Positions 52,315 through 64,000 of a stretch of 64,000 bases of DNA are shown here, piece after piece. The notes under the pieces were generated by a model. It was not told the origin of the DNA. It ran no database searches and saw only the letters and a program-made list of their open reading frames with translations. This stretch comes from Oryza sativa Japonica Group. Its lineage: Eukaryota > Streptophyta > Magnoliopsida > Poales > Poaceae. The DNA is taken from positions 513,501 to 577,500 of the forward strand of contig NC_089046.1 in assembly GCF_034140825.1 (NCBI RefSeq), written 5' to 3'. Each line of letters begins with the position of its first letter. The first letter of the stretch is position 1. The translations under genes and the position numbers were made by a program.

Positions 52315-55300
52315 TCATCGTACTTGGTAATTGTCCTCCGCGTAGATAGAAACAAGAGCATTATCACCAGCACCAGCGGCAAGGAGTGATTTGTATCGGT
52401 GGAAAGAAAGGCAGTTTACGCTGCCTATTCGTTGACCCATAAAAGATGGCTGGTAGCGAATTATTGTCAACTGTTCTCCTTCAAGACTAAACACTTTGAT
52501 CATCTGCTTGGCTGAGCCGCTTGCAATAACTGGGGCATGCCGATGAACAGCTAATGCCGTTAATGAACCCCTATGTGCTTCAATAGTGAGGTAGGGTTCA
52601 GATGCCCTTCTAACATCAAGGAACTGAATGTCTCCAGCTTGAGATGCACTTACAATCTGTAATTGCATAAATAACAAAAAGGGAGCTCTGTAAAGCTCAA
52701 ATAATCCCATATAGTTCTAAAAAATTGGCTGCTCTAACAATTAAAACCACAAGAAATACAGAAGATGTGCACAAAGAGGAGGGAGGATTTACCTTGTAGG
52801 GATCAAACCCAGGCTGAAATCCTATACCAACAACCTTTTCTGATCTTGGGGCATGTGGTCTTGCTGTATATACTAGCCTACAGCAATGGGAAAAATTGAA
52901 CTTAGGAAGTAGCATAAATGTGTGCGCGCGAATAAGCATGCATATGTGTGTTGTGGGCAGAGGATGCACATGAAGCGAAATCTCTGCAATGGAACATGTG
53001 GTTGATATCTCATCAAACATCTACTTACCTATCAGGTGTACGCACGTCAAATATCCTAACAGATGCATCAAGAAAACCAGCAGCGAATTGGCCACATCGA
53101 ACCTGAGATGCAGACTGAAAAAAGAAGCTAAAATCATTATTTTAAATTTTTCACACTCAAATAGCACACACAGTAACAAAGAACTCACAAGAGCTGAAAT
53201 CCCGCTATCAGCAGTTGACTGGATGGTGTTGACTTGTTCCTTGTCAAGATCCCATACAAGGATAGAGGACATGTCACCAGATGCATACTGTTTTACAACA
53301 AAAGGAGTAAGTTCCATATTACAATAGCCTTGATTAATGAGACATTGCAATTTGCAAAACATCGGGAAAAGAATTTAGAGTTTCACCAGATAACCCGACT
53401 GTTGCTGCCAATCAAATACAATACTGCGACCAGCACTTCGATAGCCTTGAACTGATGAAAAAGCAGTTACAAGTTTTTGTCCTCCCTTTTGAGTATAGTT
53501 TCTCCATATGCGGACATTTCCATCACCTACAATATGAAAAAAAAAATACATATCAAAATGGTAAAAAACAAATGAGAACAGAAAAAATATAAAGATAAGA
53601 GATATACTTGAGCCAACTAACAACAAGCTATCATCAAGCTCATTGATCAGCAAAAGTTTAGATAGGCCTCTGTCAGATAACTTGTGGTTTTCAAAAGTAT
53701 TCACTGGCAGCGCATCGTCATAGTTCCATACTCTGAAATGAGACCAAACTTTAGCGCAATTGCACTAGTGTATCTGAAGCACAAAAAAAAAATCGATTTT
53801 AACAAGAGATTCCAGGATAATCTGTTTACCGTATTTGCTCATTTTCATCCGCAGCAACAACAATAGGAGAAAATGGCAACAACAATGATGCTTTTGTACC
53901 CAACTCAAACCTCGTATCCCAGCTAGCAATTTGGCTGGTCATCTTGCAAGCTGCTAATGCCACCAACACACAGAAGAAGGGGAAGCATATCATTAATCAG
54001 ATAAATAAATAGAACTCCAATAGCAAAAATGTAATGTAAAATAGTGTTGCTTGGCCACATACATGATCGTTGGCATTTAGCAATGCAATCCATTGCAATT
54101 CGTTCTCGCTCTTCTCTTCTAGCATTTGCTTCCTCGTTATCATCAGAACCAGTTAGAAGTGGCCTAGAAAAGTGACCACAACTCCATCTGTAAATTAATG
54201 ATTGGGGAAGTATATAGAGCCCCATGTTGCTGGGGGCTGCACTGGAGCTTAAAAGCGGATCAGCTAAGCCATCAGGTGAGTTCAAAACATGTGGTCTGAA
54301 CTCCATCGAGCACACTCGGCGCAATCCTGTGAGGTAGTCATGCTGAGGGGGACTAACAGGAGGAGTCCTAAAGGCCACCGAGAAATTTCCTACAAAATAT
54401 TGAAAGAGCTGAATTCAATAATCATTTACACCCCACACAATAATGTAGTGCATGCAAAAAGGCAGGCATCCTCCAAGCACTTGGCAAGGATAGAAATTAT
54501 TAACCTACCAGAGTTCATATCAAACCAGGAAGAGGAGCGTGCCATTCCAAAGTTTGATGAAGGGGGCACAGATGTCTCTCCTGGGTGTGCACCTCCATTG
54601 CTAAGTCTACTGTTTCTCATGCTTACTTGCTCAACACCTATGAGGGACAATGCCCTTTTCCCAATACTTGCAATTCTTGGGTAAGGATCTTTAGCAACAT
54701 TGCACATAGTTGCTATAAATTGGGAATAGATCCCATTATCAATAGGCCTCGATCTTGAGTAGTTGAGACCACCATTACTTGCATTCTCTCTCAGTAATAT
54801 GCCTGAATCAGAGTGTTGGGAAGAATCATCTGACTGTGGAGAACCATGCATGATGCTATTTGTTGCAATCGGGCTGCTCGTAGAGATTCTTCCATCACGA
54901 GCAGTGGCACTGTTATCACTGCCAACCCTTAAAACAGGACCAATATGTGAGGCAAGGCCACTGCTACCTTGTATTAAGCTGCTGGGACTGTAAACATTGC
55001 TCGAATTAATATTAGCCAACGATGGTAATGACTTGAGCAGTGAATTGGTTTGAGGTTTCCAGTACTCGGCGGCAACAGATTTGATATGTTTATTGTGCCC
55101 CATTGCAAAGCGGGTAAGCGCTGCAACACATCAGATCAACTCAAAATTATTGCCACAAAATCAAGAGGAATCTATAGGCTTGACACATTACTAAATGAGT
55201 GTAAGTCCAATGTATTAGGCAAATTCACGTACCTACGGCAACCTCAGATCTAACAAGAGGGCTACCATCTGAAGAGATCTGCAGAAGGCTTCGGACAACA

Positions 55301-58300
55301 TTTATTTCAGCTCTCACCTTTTCATCATCATCAGAATCGTCGTCAGCTCCATTCAGTGATGGAGATCCAATATCCACAAGATTTCCAAGTGCAAAAACAG
55401 CAGAAGCTCTGACCTGGTAAGATCAAATATTTAACACGTATGTTGTGAAGCAGGTATAAGGAAGAATTAACACAAAATGACAGCAGCCATACTTCAGGTT
55501 GAGGCTCTGACAATAAGCATATAACAATTTCCGGTGCGTTTGATTGCAGACCAAGTAACTGAGCCTCAGGGAAATCTTCCCAAAGTTTGCCAAGGCATAA
55601 ACAAAGCCATTGCAAGAGCAAAGGCTCTGTCTGAGCATCATTCGGATTTTCAGGTTGCAGATGTCTCAGGCAGACATCTATAAGCCCTGCATTAGCACAA
55701 GCCTCTTGACCAATCCTATGCCCATCCACAATAACGGCTAAAACGAAAGCAGCCATTGCACGCTGCTCTGGGTAAGCATCCAAACTGTCAAGAAACCTGA
55801 TAAAGTATGCATGCCCTCCATCTTTCACCAAGTCAACCTGGCATGACTGTCATTTGAAAAACAGATCAACTAAGTAAATACCTGAATCTTGAGAAATAAA
55901 ATGAACTGTCAGAGATTTCAAGTTTTCAACATAGAACACTACCTTATCAAGAGAGAGAATTTTTGTCCATATGAACACAAGAATTTGGCGCAACTCCATT
56001 GCACTTGTTTGAAGCAGTTTAAGTACATAAGGGAAGATGCCAACGGACAAAGCCTAAAAAAAGTTCCAGAATTGGAAATACGAGTAAGATAATATACGAC
56101 AACACTTCTACAGTTCTACCCCCAAAAAAGGGCACGCAGAACGGTCAACTCCATACCAAATCAACTGCCCAAGGTCCCATGTCAAGAAATCTTCCAAGCA
56201 GAACAAGTGCTCTAAATCTGTGTGACTGACTAAGCAAAACCTACACATAACAAAAGTGTATTAGAGCAAAGTAAAACAATTGATAATTAAAGGGAACCCA
56301 TGTAGCAAATTTCCAGCACAAATACTGAAAGCAGACAAGAGATGGGCAACCATGTATTTAACAAAGTTCACAAATAAGTAACAAGGGCATTTTGCAAGAT
56401 GGCCTGTATGATTATGCAATGATATAAATAGAACCAAGAATTGTGTCACAAAAAAGCCTCATAGATGTCCACCCAAGTTTATTTTGCCATCATTTGGAGA
56501 GTCGGTTACCAACTTACCACTCAAATAACAAAAAAAAAACACTAGCATCTTGAATAGCTGGATGGAAAAAATGTCTTGCCTGAAGAACAATAGGTAGCTG
56601 TTCTGGGGGTTTCTTGTCTTCAGAGCCATGATCAAGCCAAACTTCAAATGCTGTCAATTGCTCCGTGAAAAATGGACTCGGCTGGTTTGAGTAAGGAAAT
56701 GAACAAAGTGATGGTACTGAAGTGATAATTCTCAAACAACATAACAATGCCAACAAAATGTTGATGTCCAAAGTATTAGATCATTCAAAAAAAGCAAAGA
56801 CGGTTAATAGCACCTGAAACTCTGCATTAGGATCAGCAATTAATTGAGGAAGCTTAGAAAGGCAGATCTCTGCAGCCATGTCCCATGCATCCCTAAAATT
56901 AAAATTTAGGAAATTAAAGAAAATGCAGAAGAGGTAGCTAAACTATAAAAAGAATGGCTAGTGCCATCAATTACCACATATGGTGCTGATGAGTTGGTGG
57001 CAACAAAGGGTATGAAATTGGGGAACAATTTGCGGACCGCATGATTCTCTCAGCAAGTAAGAAGTTGCGAAAGAGACTAGCAACCAAAAGATCCTGCCTG
57101 AAAAGTCTTTGGAATAGATCTGCGCAGTGAAAGTTGAATCATAACAGATTAAAAGAAAATGAATGAGAAAGCAATTGATCACTGGCATTAATTGTAACTA
57201 AAACGACTATCAGTACCATGAGGAAGAACATTCCATGCAATAGTGTCTGTGATAGCAGTGAAAATCCAGTTCAACTCCCCTAGAAGAGTTTTGCGGTCAT
57301 TTTGCCTTCCAGGAATTTGGTCGATAAGATTGTGTTCCATGGAATCACGGAGTAACGATCGGTTACAAAACCTGAATAGTTTATATACATGAATATAAAC
57401 CATTATTGATGCAGATACAGCATGAGAAATTCTGTCTACAACAATCAAACATGAGAAGGGGACGAACCAGTGCAGTGCCATTTTGATGGGTGTGGTGAGG
57501 CAAGCTGTGAACACATCAGCAGGAAATTCTGCGCTCTGTGGGAGAGTTTGATGTGCCTCACAGGCCGCAAGGAGAATGCAGTCCTTCGATGAAGATGCAG
57601 ACGAGCTAGAACTCCAGTCTAGGCGCTAAAGTGAACATGAGTAGTCATAGTAAATATATTAAACTCTAACAACAGAAACAGATATGAAATCATCATTATC
57701 ACTTTCAACTTCAAGTATCTGGTGTACGTATAAAAATTAGAAGGAACTATACCATACCTCCAGAAAAGCTTTCACGATCATTCCAGCTGCTGAGCAGTCA
57801 AAAACATATATAGAGGGTGTTTTCAGCCATGAATCAAGATCAGTAATAGGAAGCGGAATATACTGTGTGTAACTCTGCACCAAAAAGTAAAAAAAAAAGG
57901 GCACTTCGTCAAAAACACACATGGATAAACAATGCAGCAGCTTATGCAGTGCCTTTGCAACATTCACCTTGTTAAATACCCAAATCTCCCCATTAGCTGT
58001 AGGCTTTGGTACACCATGACCATTGTAATGAAAAAGGACTCTCTCTGTTCTAGCAAATTTACGGCAAGTATTACATAGCTTCTTAACTTCCTCTAATGTC
58101 GGATCCAGCTGAAGCTTGTAACGAGCCTGCAAGCATCATTCGGGCATGACGTAAGTAATGTCATCATAATAAAGTCTATAAACAGCAAAAGAAGTGCCTC
58201 ACCTTTGGCTGCCAGCGCTCATATTGTGAGTGTAATGTTTTCCCAATAGTTTCAAGGGCTTTTGGAGGTGCCATAGAAAATGGATCTGAAGATAAATAAA

Positions 58301-60841
58301 TGAAAGAGCTATGAGAAAAACTCAAAGCAACTGTACAAACGCATTAGGAGTACAAAGATGAATCACCATGTTTATTTTAGATAAGCTTTCTCACTCTAGA
58401 ACAATCAACAAATAATAAATTTTATTGATCAAGTCCCTCTCCTCCACAACTTACAGGTCCAGCATCTTATAACGCAGACCCGGAAATTTTAATCCTCTAC
58501 AACCAATCCTCAAGTTTTCACAAATCAAAGTTTTTAAATGCATAAAATCAACTAAACACAGAAAAATTAATACTCATTTGGTTATAATCAAACAGAAAAT
58601 TAACGGTAATTTTACAGACTAGCATGTGTCAGACCAGTCTTTGCTGTAATAACCTCTGATTACAAAATAATCACCCTTGTTTGGCATTTAGAGCAGTCAA
58701 TAAAAGATATAGCTTAAATGAGTTCTAACTAACATTTGCACGTGGAGAGAAAAAATACAACAATACTGGAGTTGCATCCCATAAACATGAAATAAAACTG
58801 CCAGCTGCAGGCAGATGTAAATTTTCCAGCTCACTAAAATTCAAGCATACAGATATGACCAAATGTTTACCTATCCAGCACTCCTTTCTTGCACAAGGGG
58901 AGATTTTGATCACATCCGGCGGATCAACACTAATGTTTAAACACAACACAAGTGCCACACAGCCAGTTTTCATCTGCACTACCAAAACACTATTAGTAAA
59001 TAGCATAAAAGCAATAACATCCAACAGTACACCCGAAAATAAAAAGAACAGAAATACAAATAGAAGTATATAGAATATCCAAAAGAAGCATCCAGAAGAA
59101 AACAAAAGGTATTGGGACAGATTTCTGACCAACGTAGACAGTCATTTGAAAAGCAAAGCTATTTGTTGATCAGCTACTTCTAGATAAAACTGACCACAAC
59201 CATGGAGCAATTAATTGGTACATGGGCTCTCCATCATGTCATAGTAATTTAGAATATTCTCTTTTTTTTTTATGAATCACATGCCACAAACTGGGTTACT
59301 AAAGTTCAACACAATGGTCCACCCTAGATAAATAAAAATAAGATGCAAATCCCACTAGGGACATCAGTCATCTGAAGAGGAAAGAAATAGTTTAATCAAC
59401 ATGAGTGTTCTTATGTTGGAACCAAGCATTTCCACGATGTCCAAAAGGATATATGGGGCAACCAAACATCTGCATTGTACAAGCGATTTGTTTTGCCCGA
59501 AAGCTTACAACTCATAAAACTATCCCAGATGGGGTCTCAAGGTTCCTAATTGTCATTTGTTTCCAGTATGCACTACTTCCCGTCCATCATCATAATTCCA
59601 TTGCAGAATTACAGCCCTTAAACTACCGCATGCTCACATGCTAGAGCAACATGTGGTGGAAATCTGATATGCCTATAATGATAGGTTTACCTTGGATAAC
59701 CAAAAACTGTAACATTATGACTATACTACCGTAATGCTGGTTTTGTCCATTGCCCCCACTCACAATTTTCACATATCAACTTCCCCGCCAAACTCGGCTG
59801 AAACTATAGTTTCTCTTTCTATTAACTTCCTCACCAAACTTGGGTGAAACTAAGTTTCTCTTTCAATTAATGTCCCCGCCAAACTCGGCTGAAACTAAAG
59901 TTTCTCTTTCTGCCAAGATGGTGCCAAACTGCCAATCAGCAATTAGCAAATACTGTCACCTGGATAAATCCACCCTACTAGATTTAAGATTCCAAGGACC
60001 AGCCCAAAACTGTTAACCTCAAGGCTAACAACAGGCTGGCTCTGATAAGAAAGAAGAGATGGACTTATTATCTGAAACATGCATATAGGCGAGTCGGGGA
60101 TCGCCATGCTGCTTTTAACCATGCAGCAAAATGGTGCAACAATATAGCAACAGCACTACTATGTCCCATAGGTACCGATTAACATATGATAAATTGAATA
60201 AAATGACGCATTTTTTAGCCCTGCACCTGAGCGGCCCTCGTTGATAAAGTTGAGTGTCCTGCTTACACAGCACTAGTAGATAAGGTAACATCAACCATTG
60301 TATGACTTGAGAACCCCAATTACAACTGAAAGTGTCGTCATAATCAATCAAATAGTATGTGGAACAAAATGGATAAAAGATATTAAAATTACTAGTACGC
60401 CACCCTCTCAACCCAATCAATAGCTCAATCCATTAAACGCATTGCTGATGACTACCCTATGAATCCTCCTCCTAAACAGGAACCAGCAAAGAGTTGAAGA
60501 GCAGCAGCAGGCAGAATAGCATCCATTACCCGGTCTTTGGGGCGCCATTTGGAGACGGGCCCGCTGGTGGAGGGCCCGGCCGCCGCAGCGGCGGCCTCGT
60601 CGAACCCCTCGTGCCGCTGCTCGCACAGCACGACCACCTGGGGCAGCAAGGCGACCTGCGGCGGCGGCGGGGGCGGCGGCTCCTCGTCGGGCACGTCCCT
60701 CCTGGGGTCCGGTCCATTCTCCACGGGGAGGTGGTCATCGACGAGGTGGTTGGTATGGTGATTGGGCAGGGCGGCGGATGGCGCGGCGGAGGAGGAGGAG
60801 GAGTGGACGAGCCTGGAGGCCATGAGATCCCCCAATGCCAT
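52315..60841 (-). CDS. RAPTOR: RAPTOR, regulatory-associated protein of TOR
   Basis: Substrate-recruiting scaffold of TOR complex 1, acting in the cytoplasm. Twenty-three exons: 60841-60530, 58973-58871, 58285-58203, 58126-57968, 57874-57758, 57625-57468, 57371-57217, 57119-56975, 56892-56814, 56681-56580, 56240-56157, 56053-55943, 55846-55493, 55413-55233, 55120-54509, 54389-54063, 53950-53830, 53732-53608, 53526-53387, 53287-53189, 53114-53029, 52877-52793, 52656-52315. They join to 1359 residues without a stop. The N-terminal raptor-conserved caspase-like domain has FHYNGHGVP (His203) and VFDCSAAG (Cys246). HEAT-like repeats follow ([37 protein letters not shown]). A Ser-rich linker is encoded by exon 15. 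Seven C-terminal WD40 blades end with [24 protein letters not shown]. Intron 10 has a GC donor; exon 17 has a tandem TAGCAG acceptor. Confidence 0.95.
59779..59912. repeat. Three tandem copies of a ~46-base unit in RAPTOR intron 1
   Basis: The units aacttccccgccaaactcgg, aacttcctcaccaaacttgg and aatgtccccgccaaactcgg are each followed by (c/g)tgaaacta(t/a)agtttctctttc. Intron 1 (58974-60529) is otherwise AT-rich with no gene seen. Confidence 0.85.
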
Positions 60842-63205
60842 CTACGCTTGGTCCCTCCTCGCGGGCGGTCACCCCGAAGCCATCAGAATCGAATCCGGCA
60901 GGCAAGCTTGAAGAATCCGAATCCGGAGGCGGGAGGGAGGGAGCCCCGGGCGGCGGCGGTGAGGATGATGACAAGATTGACAGGACGGGATTGGGGTGGG
61001 AGGGGTTTAGGGTTAGGGTTTGGAGAGGGGAGGAGAGGGTTGGGGACGGGAAGCGGCGGGGAGGGGAGGTGGAGGAGGAGGAAGACGAGGAAACTATTTA
61101 CTAAAAAATAAAATAAAATCGGAAATTGGATTCTCTCCTCTCCTCTCCTCTCGCTTGCTGCTGCTGCTGCTTCTTCTTCTTTGCGAGTTGCGAGTCCGGG
61201 CGTGCTGAGTGTGAGATGCGCAGGCTCGTGGCCGTGCGCTTCTTCTTGCCCCCTTTTCTGTTTTTTTCTCTCTCTTTTTTTTCCTTTTCTTGCTCTGGTT
61301 TTTTCCCTAGCTTGTAATCCTCGTATTTTAGTTCAGTGGTCATGCTTAAGCACAAGAACAAATGGAAGTTTGCATCTAAAAAGGTCGCTGCATGGATCCT
61401 CTAAGTTCTAAAGTTAGTGACTCCTCTAGCTAGTTTGTACTGCAGGATGTGGCATGCATAGCTGAATTGGACTGGATTCACCTAACTTTTTTTTTTACTT
61501 GTGTTTAGTAAAAGTACATTAAATAACAATTATGTTGTTAGATATACTTTAAATTATTTTTCAGGCAACGTATCAAAACATTTAGGCCCCCATCGTTTGC
61601 TCCATATAAGTTTTAACTTTTAAAAGTTATTTTTTTTGAAGTTTTTCATCAAGATTTATTTTTTATTGGCATTTAAATCTCTAAGGACACGTATATAAAA
61701 ATATTACCCACAATTTTTTTCTAATATGTCATTCAGCATATTATCAGTACATGGCCAAAAGATGGGACATTAAATTTATAAAAATCAAACATTGAAAGTT
61801 GTGAGCATTAGAGTTTCATCTCCTAGAATAAAGGTATGAACAATAAGTTCACACGACTATAGCTTATATAATCTCTCCACGTCATACATGGATGGTATAT
61901 AGATAACTTACGCAAAATACTATATGTAGTATAATTAACAATTTAGTTAATCAACAAATGTAATCCTTCTCTCTCTTATTTTTCTTACATCCACATAGTT
62001 AAAAGCCCTACATGACAATATCTCCTACATAGTGACACCGCAAAATTGTTCATGTCATAAGAGAGAAGCGATGACCATTAGAACGACGCTATTAGATGGG
62101 GATCGCTTTTGAGAGAGTACACGGTGCCTAGTGCTTACGCATTTATATAAATGATATCTAGCAGATAAAAACATCTTATAAAAAAAACTGCATATAATTT
62201 TGAATAGAAGCATGTTTTGAAATTCTACTTATCCTATAATAATGATATCGCAATGAAGCCTCTTTACTTTCAACATTTTTCTGCTACATATTTTTGTAAA
62301 CTTTTGAATGTGCCATGAAATGCTTTAATACAATTGGTAAATGAGAGATACACTTTGATTCTGTTAATTCCTTTTTCATTCGTTGGATCGCATGGTGAGC
62401 TCTAGGATAAATGTCATTCTCGTATCCACAATTTGATTTAGTTAACCATATCAGCAATTAAGCTTGCAAACCACATTTTACATGTAGTACCACTTGCAAA
62501 GAGAGATTTTCCAATAAACGTGCAGCGGTGGATCCCATCCATCTTTCTACCTATAATAAATTAGAAAAAAGAGAAAGAAATGGAGAAACAAAAACACGAC
62601 AGAAAGAAAAGCTGATTTGAGTATGGTTGTCACTGAACTGCATGCCCCGAGCTAATGCTTCTCCGATTAGCAACTTGGCACTAGTGCAACCATTTAGTTG
62701 CTTCCCCATGCATAGAATAGCGCAACTTGTATGTGTATACGTTGACCTGTGAACGACTCAATCAGTTCTTTTGATCGATAAAAATAGTCATGTAGGGCTG
62801 CATGAACACAATCCATTTATATTTCTTATTGTTAGTTATATCAAGATGAGAGCTCCCTGGTTAGACCACGTCTTCTCCTCAGCATTGGCAGGCCAACAAC
62901 CGCATGCCTGAAATAGATTTTTCAACAAAGTTTGCTTAGGAAATTGCAGAGATAGAAAGAACAAATCAACGTAAAGAGATTTTGCACTCGATCTGGAGAG
63001 CTGCAGAAACACATATAGTATATAGTATCAATTAACAATGATTAATAACAGATACTCAGTTGTTGTTTCAGGCTGATAACACTAAAATATGGTATCAAAG
63101 TGCAGAGATTGCAATGGATGGTTTGCATTTCAGAAGAGTGAGCTGTCATCTGGTAACAAAGGAAACATGGCAGATGCTAGTTGGCTCACTCATCACACAC
63201 CTTTA
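60842..63205. other. RAPTOR 5' leader/promoter and intergenic sequence
   Basis: 61125-61180 has a CT-rich and CTG/CTT microsatellite tract (tctcctctcctctcctctc, gctgctgctgctgcttc), probably the RAPTOR leader or core promoter. 60940-61090 is G-rich on this strand. From about 61585 to 61830 the sequence (gcccccatcgtttgctcc...) resembles a decayed MITE but has no clear inverted end. No gene is seen from 61400 to 63205. Confidence 0.45.
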
Positions 63206-63477
63206 GGGCAAGTGCTATGGTAGATGTGACTACCACCTCTAAATTTATCTATTTTATTCACTCATGAACTAAGAGGCAACACATACAATATATCACCTCT
63301 AACACACAAATACTAATATCTCTAATACTCTCACACACTTCTTGAAATTTGTGTGGAGGTTGTCTCTTGATTTAGGAGTGGCTCATCTTCTCTCTCTCCA
63401 CTTCTCTCCTCCACCTCATTACCCAATCCAATGTGGCATTCTTAGGGGCAACATATGAGATATTATAGTACTTGCCC
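63206..63477. mobile_element. Tourist-like MITE with TTA target duplication
   Basis: The ends gggcaagtgctatggta and (reversed) gggcaagtactataata are flanked by TTA at 63203-63205 and 63478-63480. The 3-bp TTA duplication with GGG(C) ends fits PIF/Harbinger-type Tourist MITEs. The interior has ctctctctccacttctctcctcc and no coding capacity. Confidence 0.88.
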
Positions 63478-63480
63478 TTA

Positions 63481-64000
63481 TAGCTGCAGGTACCCACATT
63501 TGCTGTGCTCCAACGTCACCTGGGATTGGAGCCTACCACTCCATATGCAGTATTGTCATAGGTATAATAAACATAATAGTGTGCTACTCCTACATAGTAG
63601 TAATACCGCCATCAACATATGGGTCTTTCCGCATGAAATGATTCCTCGGAGCCAAAAACTCTACTACACTTTGCTGCTAGCATTTGGGTTTTGGACACTG
63701 CCAAGTGCCAACCAATGTGAGGTTGACACCCACTCACTCGCCTTTACTCGACTATATCTATGAATCATCATCATCATCCCGCCGAATGGGATGATTGTCA
63801 CTCTGTCAGCCACTGTCAATTGTTCTATGTCGAGCTTGGTGTCACTCTCACCAACAAACAGAGCTTTCTGGACCAGATTGTTTGCTGCTGATCTTTAGCA
63901 AGGCTCTCTTCTTATTAGCATTTTTAGTTGAGTTGTTAGCAGGCTTCAGAAAATTTAGGAACTTACATTGGTGTGATGTGCAAATTGGGCAAGAGAACAA
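63481..64000. other. Intergenic end of the window
   Basis: No gene is called. An ATC trinucleotide run occurs at 63762-63777. A short open frame on the minus strand (about 63891-63664) has some coding character but no recognisable family and no convincing start. It could be an exon of a gene lying mostly beyond the window. Confidence 0.3.

Noticed and set aside
61585-61830. Decayed MITE or hAT element
   Set aside because: The left phrase ggcccccatcgtttgctcc looks like a terminus, but no inverted partner or target duplication could be found.
63664-63891. Possible partial exon on the minus strand (KALFVGESDTKLDIEQLTVADRV)
   Set aside because: The stretch reads like coding sequence, but a stop lies directly before it, no start or clear splice sites were found, and no family is recognised.

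Overview
The window looks like a plant nuclear chromosome, almost certainly rice (Oryza) or a very close grass. The evidence is intron-rich genes, GC-rich grass-type coding starts, Stowaway/Tourist/hAT MITEs with typical rice ends, a Rim2/Hipa-type CACTA transposon with subterminal TTTAGTCCCGGTT repeats, and recognisable rice gene families. The combination of RAPTOR, a two-dsRBM protein of 424 residues matching rice DRB8, two PLAC8 proteins and a CHX exchanger suggests the distal short arm of chromosome 12 or its duplicated partner on 11. That placement rests on memory of gene content and was not searched.

Layout. 0-5 kb: a CHX cation/H+ antiporter gene (+) whose frame is broken by a 14-bp tandem duplication, then three MITEs. 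5-9.2 kb: a nine-exon calcium-dependent staphylococcal-like nuclease gene (+) with one non-GT donor. 10.4-12.3 kb: an intact PPR-DYW gene (-). 12.7-24.4 kb: a decayed PLAC8 copy (-) broken by a hAT MITE and by a 10.9-kb CACTA element. The CACTA carries two open genes, a TNP2 transposase and a TNP1-like protein with a C-terminal Ulp1 protease. 26.1-27.3 kb: a grass-specific DUF1668-like gene (+), followed by a small mosaic of fragments from other loci in this window. 27.9-30.7 kb: AT-rich Helitron-type repeats. 30.9-33.0 kb: the sister copy of the PPR/PLAC8 block, here with PPR broken and PLAC8 intact. 34.7-36.3 kb: a second, longer PLAC8 gene (-). 37.3-41.2 kb: a 5'-truncated L1-type LINE (-). 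41.4-43.8 kb: an intronless PLS-class PPR gene (+). 43.8-46.3 kb: a chimera of a broken receptor-kinase 3' end inside a copied PLAC8 leader, flanked by direct repeats. 46.7-50.6 kb: the dsRNA-binding protein gene (-) with a P-class PPR gene nested in intron 2. 52.3-60.8 kb: a 23-exon RAPTOR gene (-). 60.8-64 kb: mainly intergenic, with one Tourist MITE.

The genes do not form a pathway. RAPTOR (TOR signalling), the DRB protein (small-RNA/dsRNA biology), the PPR proteins (organelle RNA) and CHX (ion transport) are ordinary unlinked functions. The main theme is local duplication, loss and shuffling. A PPR-PLAC8 pair was duplicated and each copy lost a different gene, and short pieces of resident genes and introns were pasted elsewhere. 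Exon boundaries for the nuclease, DRB, RAPTOR and CACTA genes were worked out by hand from splice sites and frame, and each closes into an uninterrupted protein.
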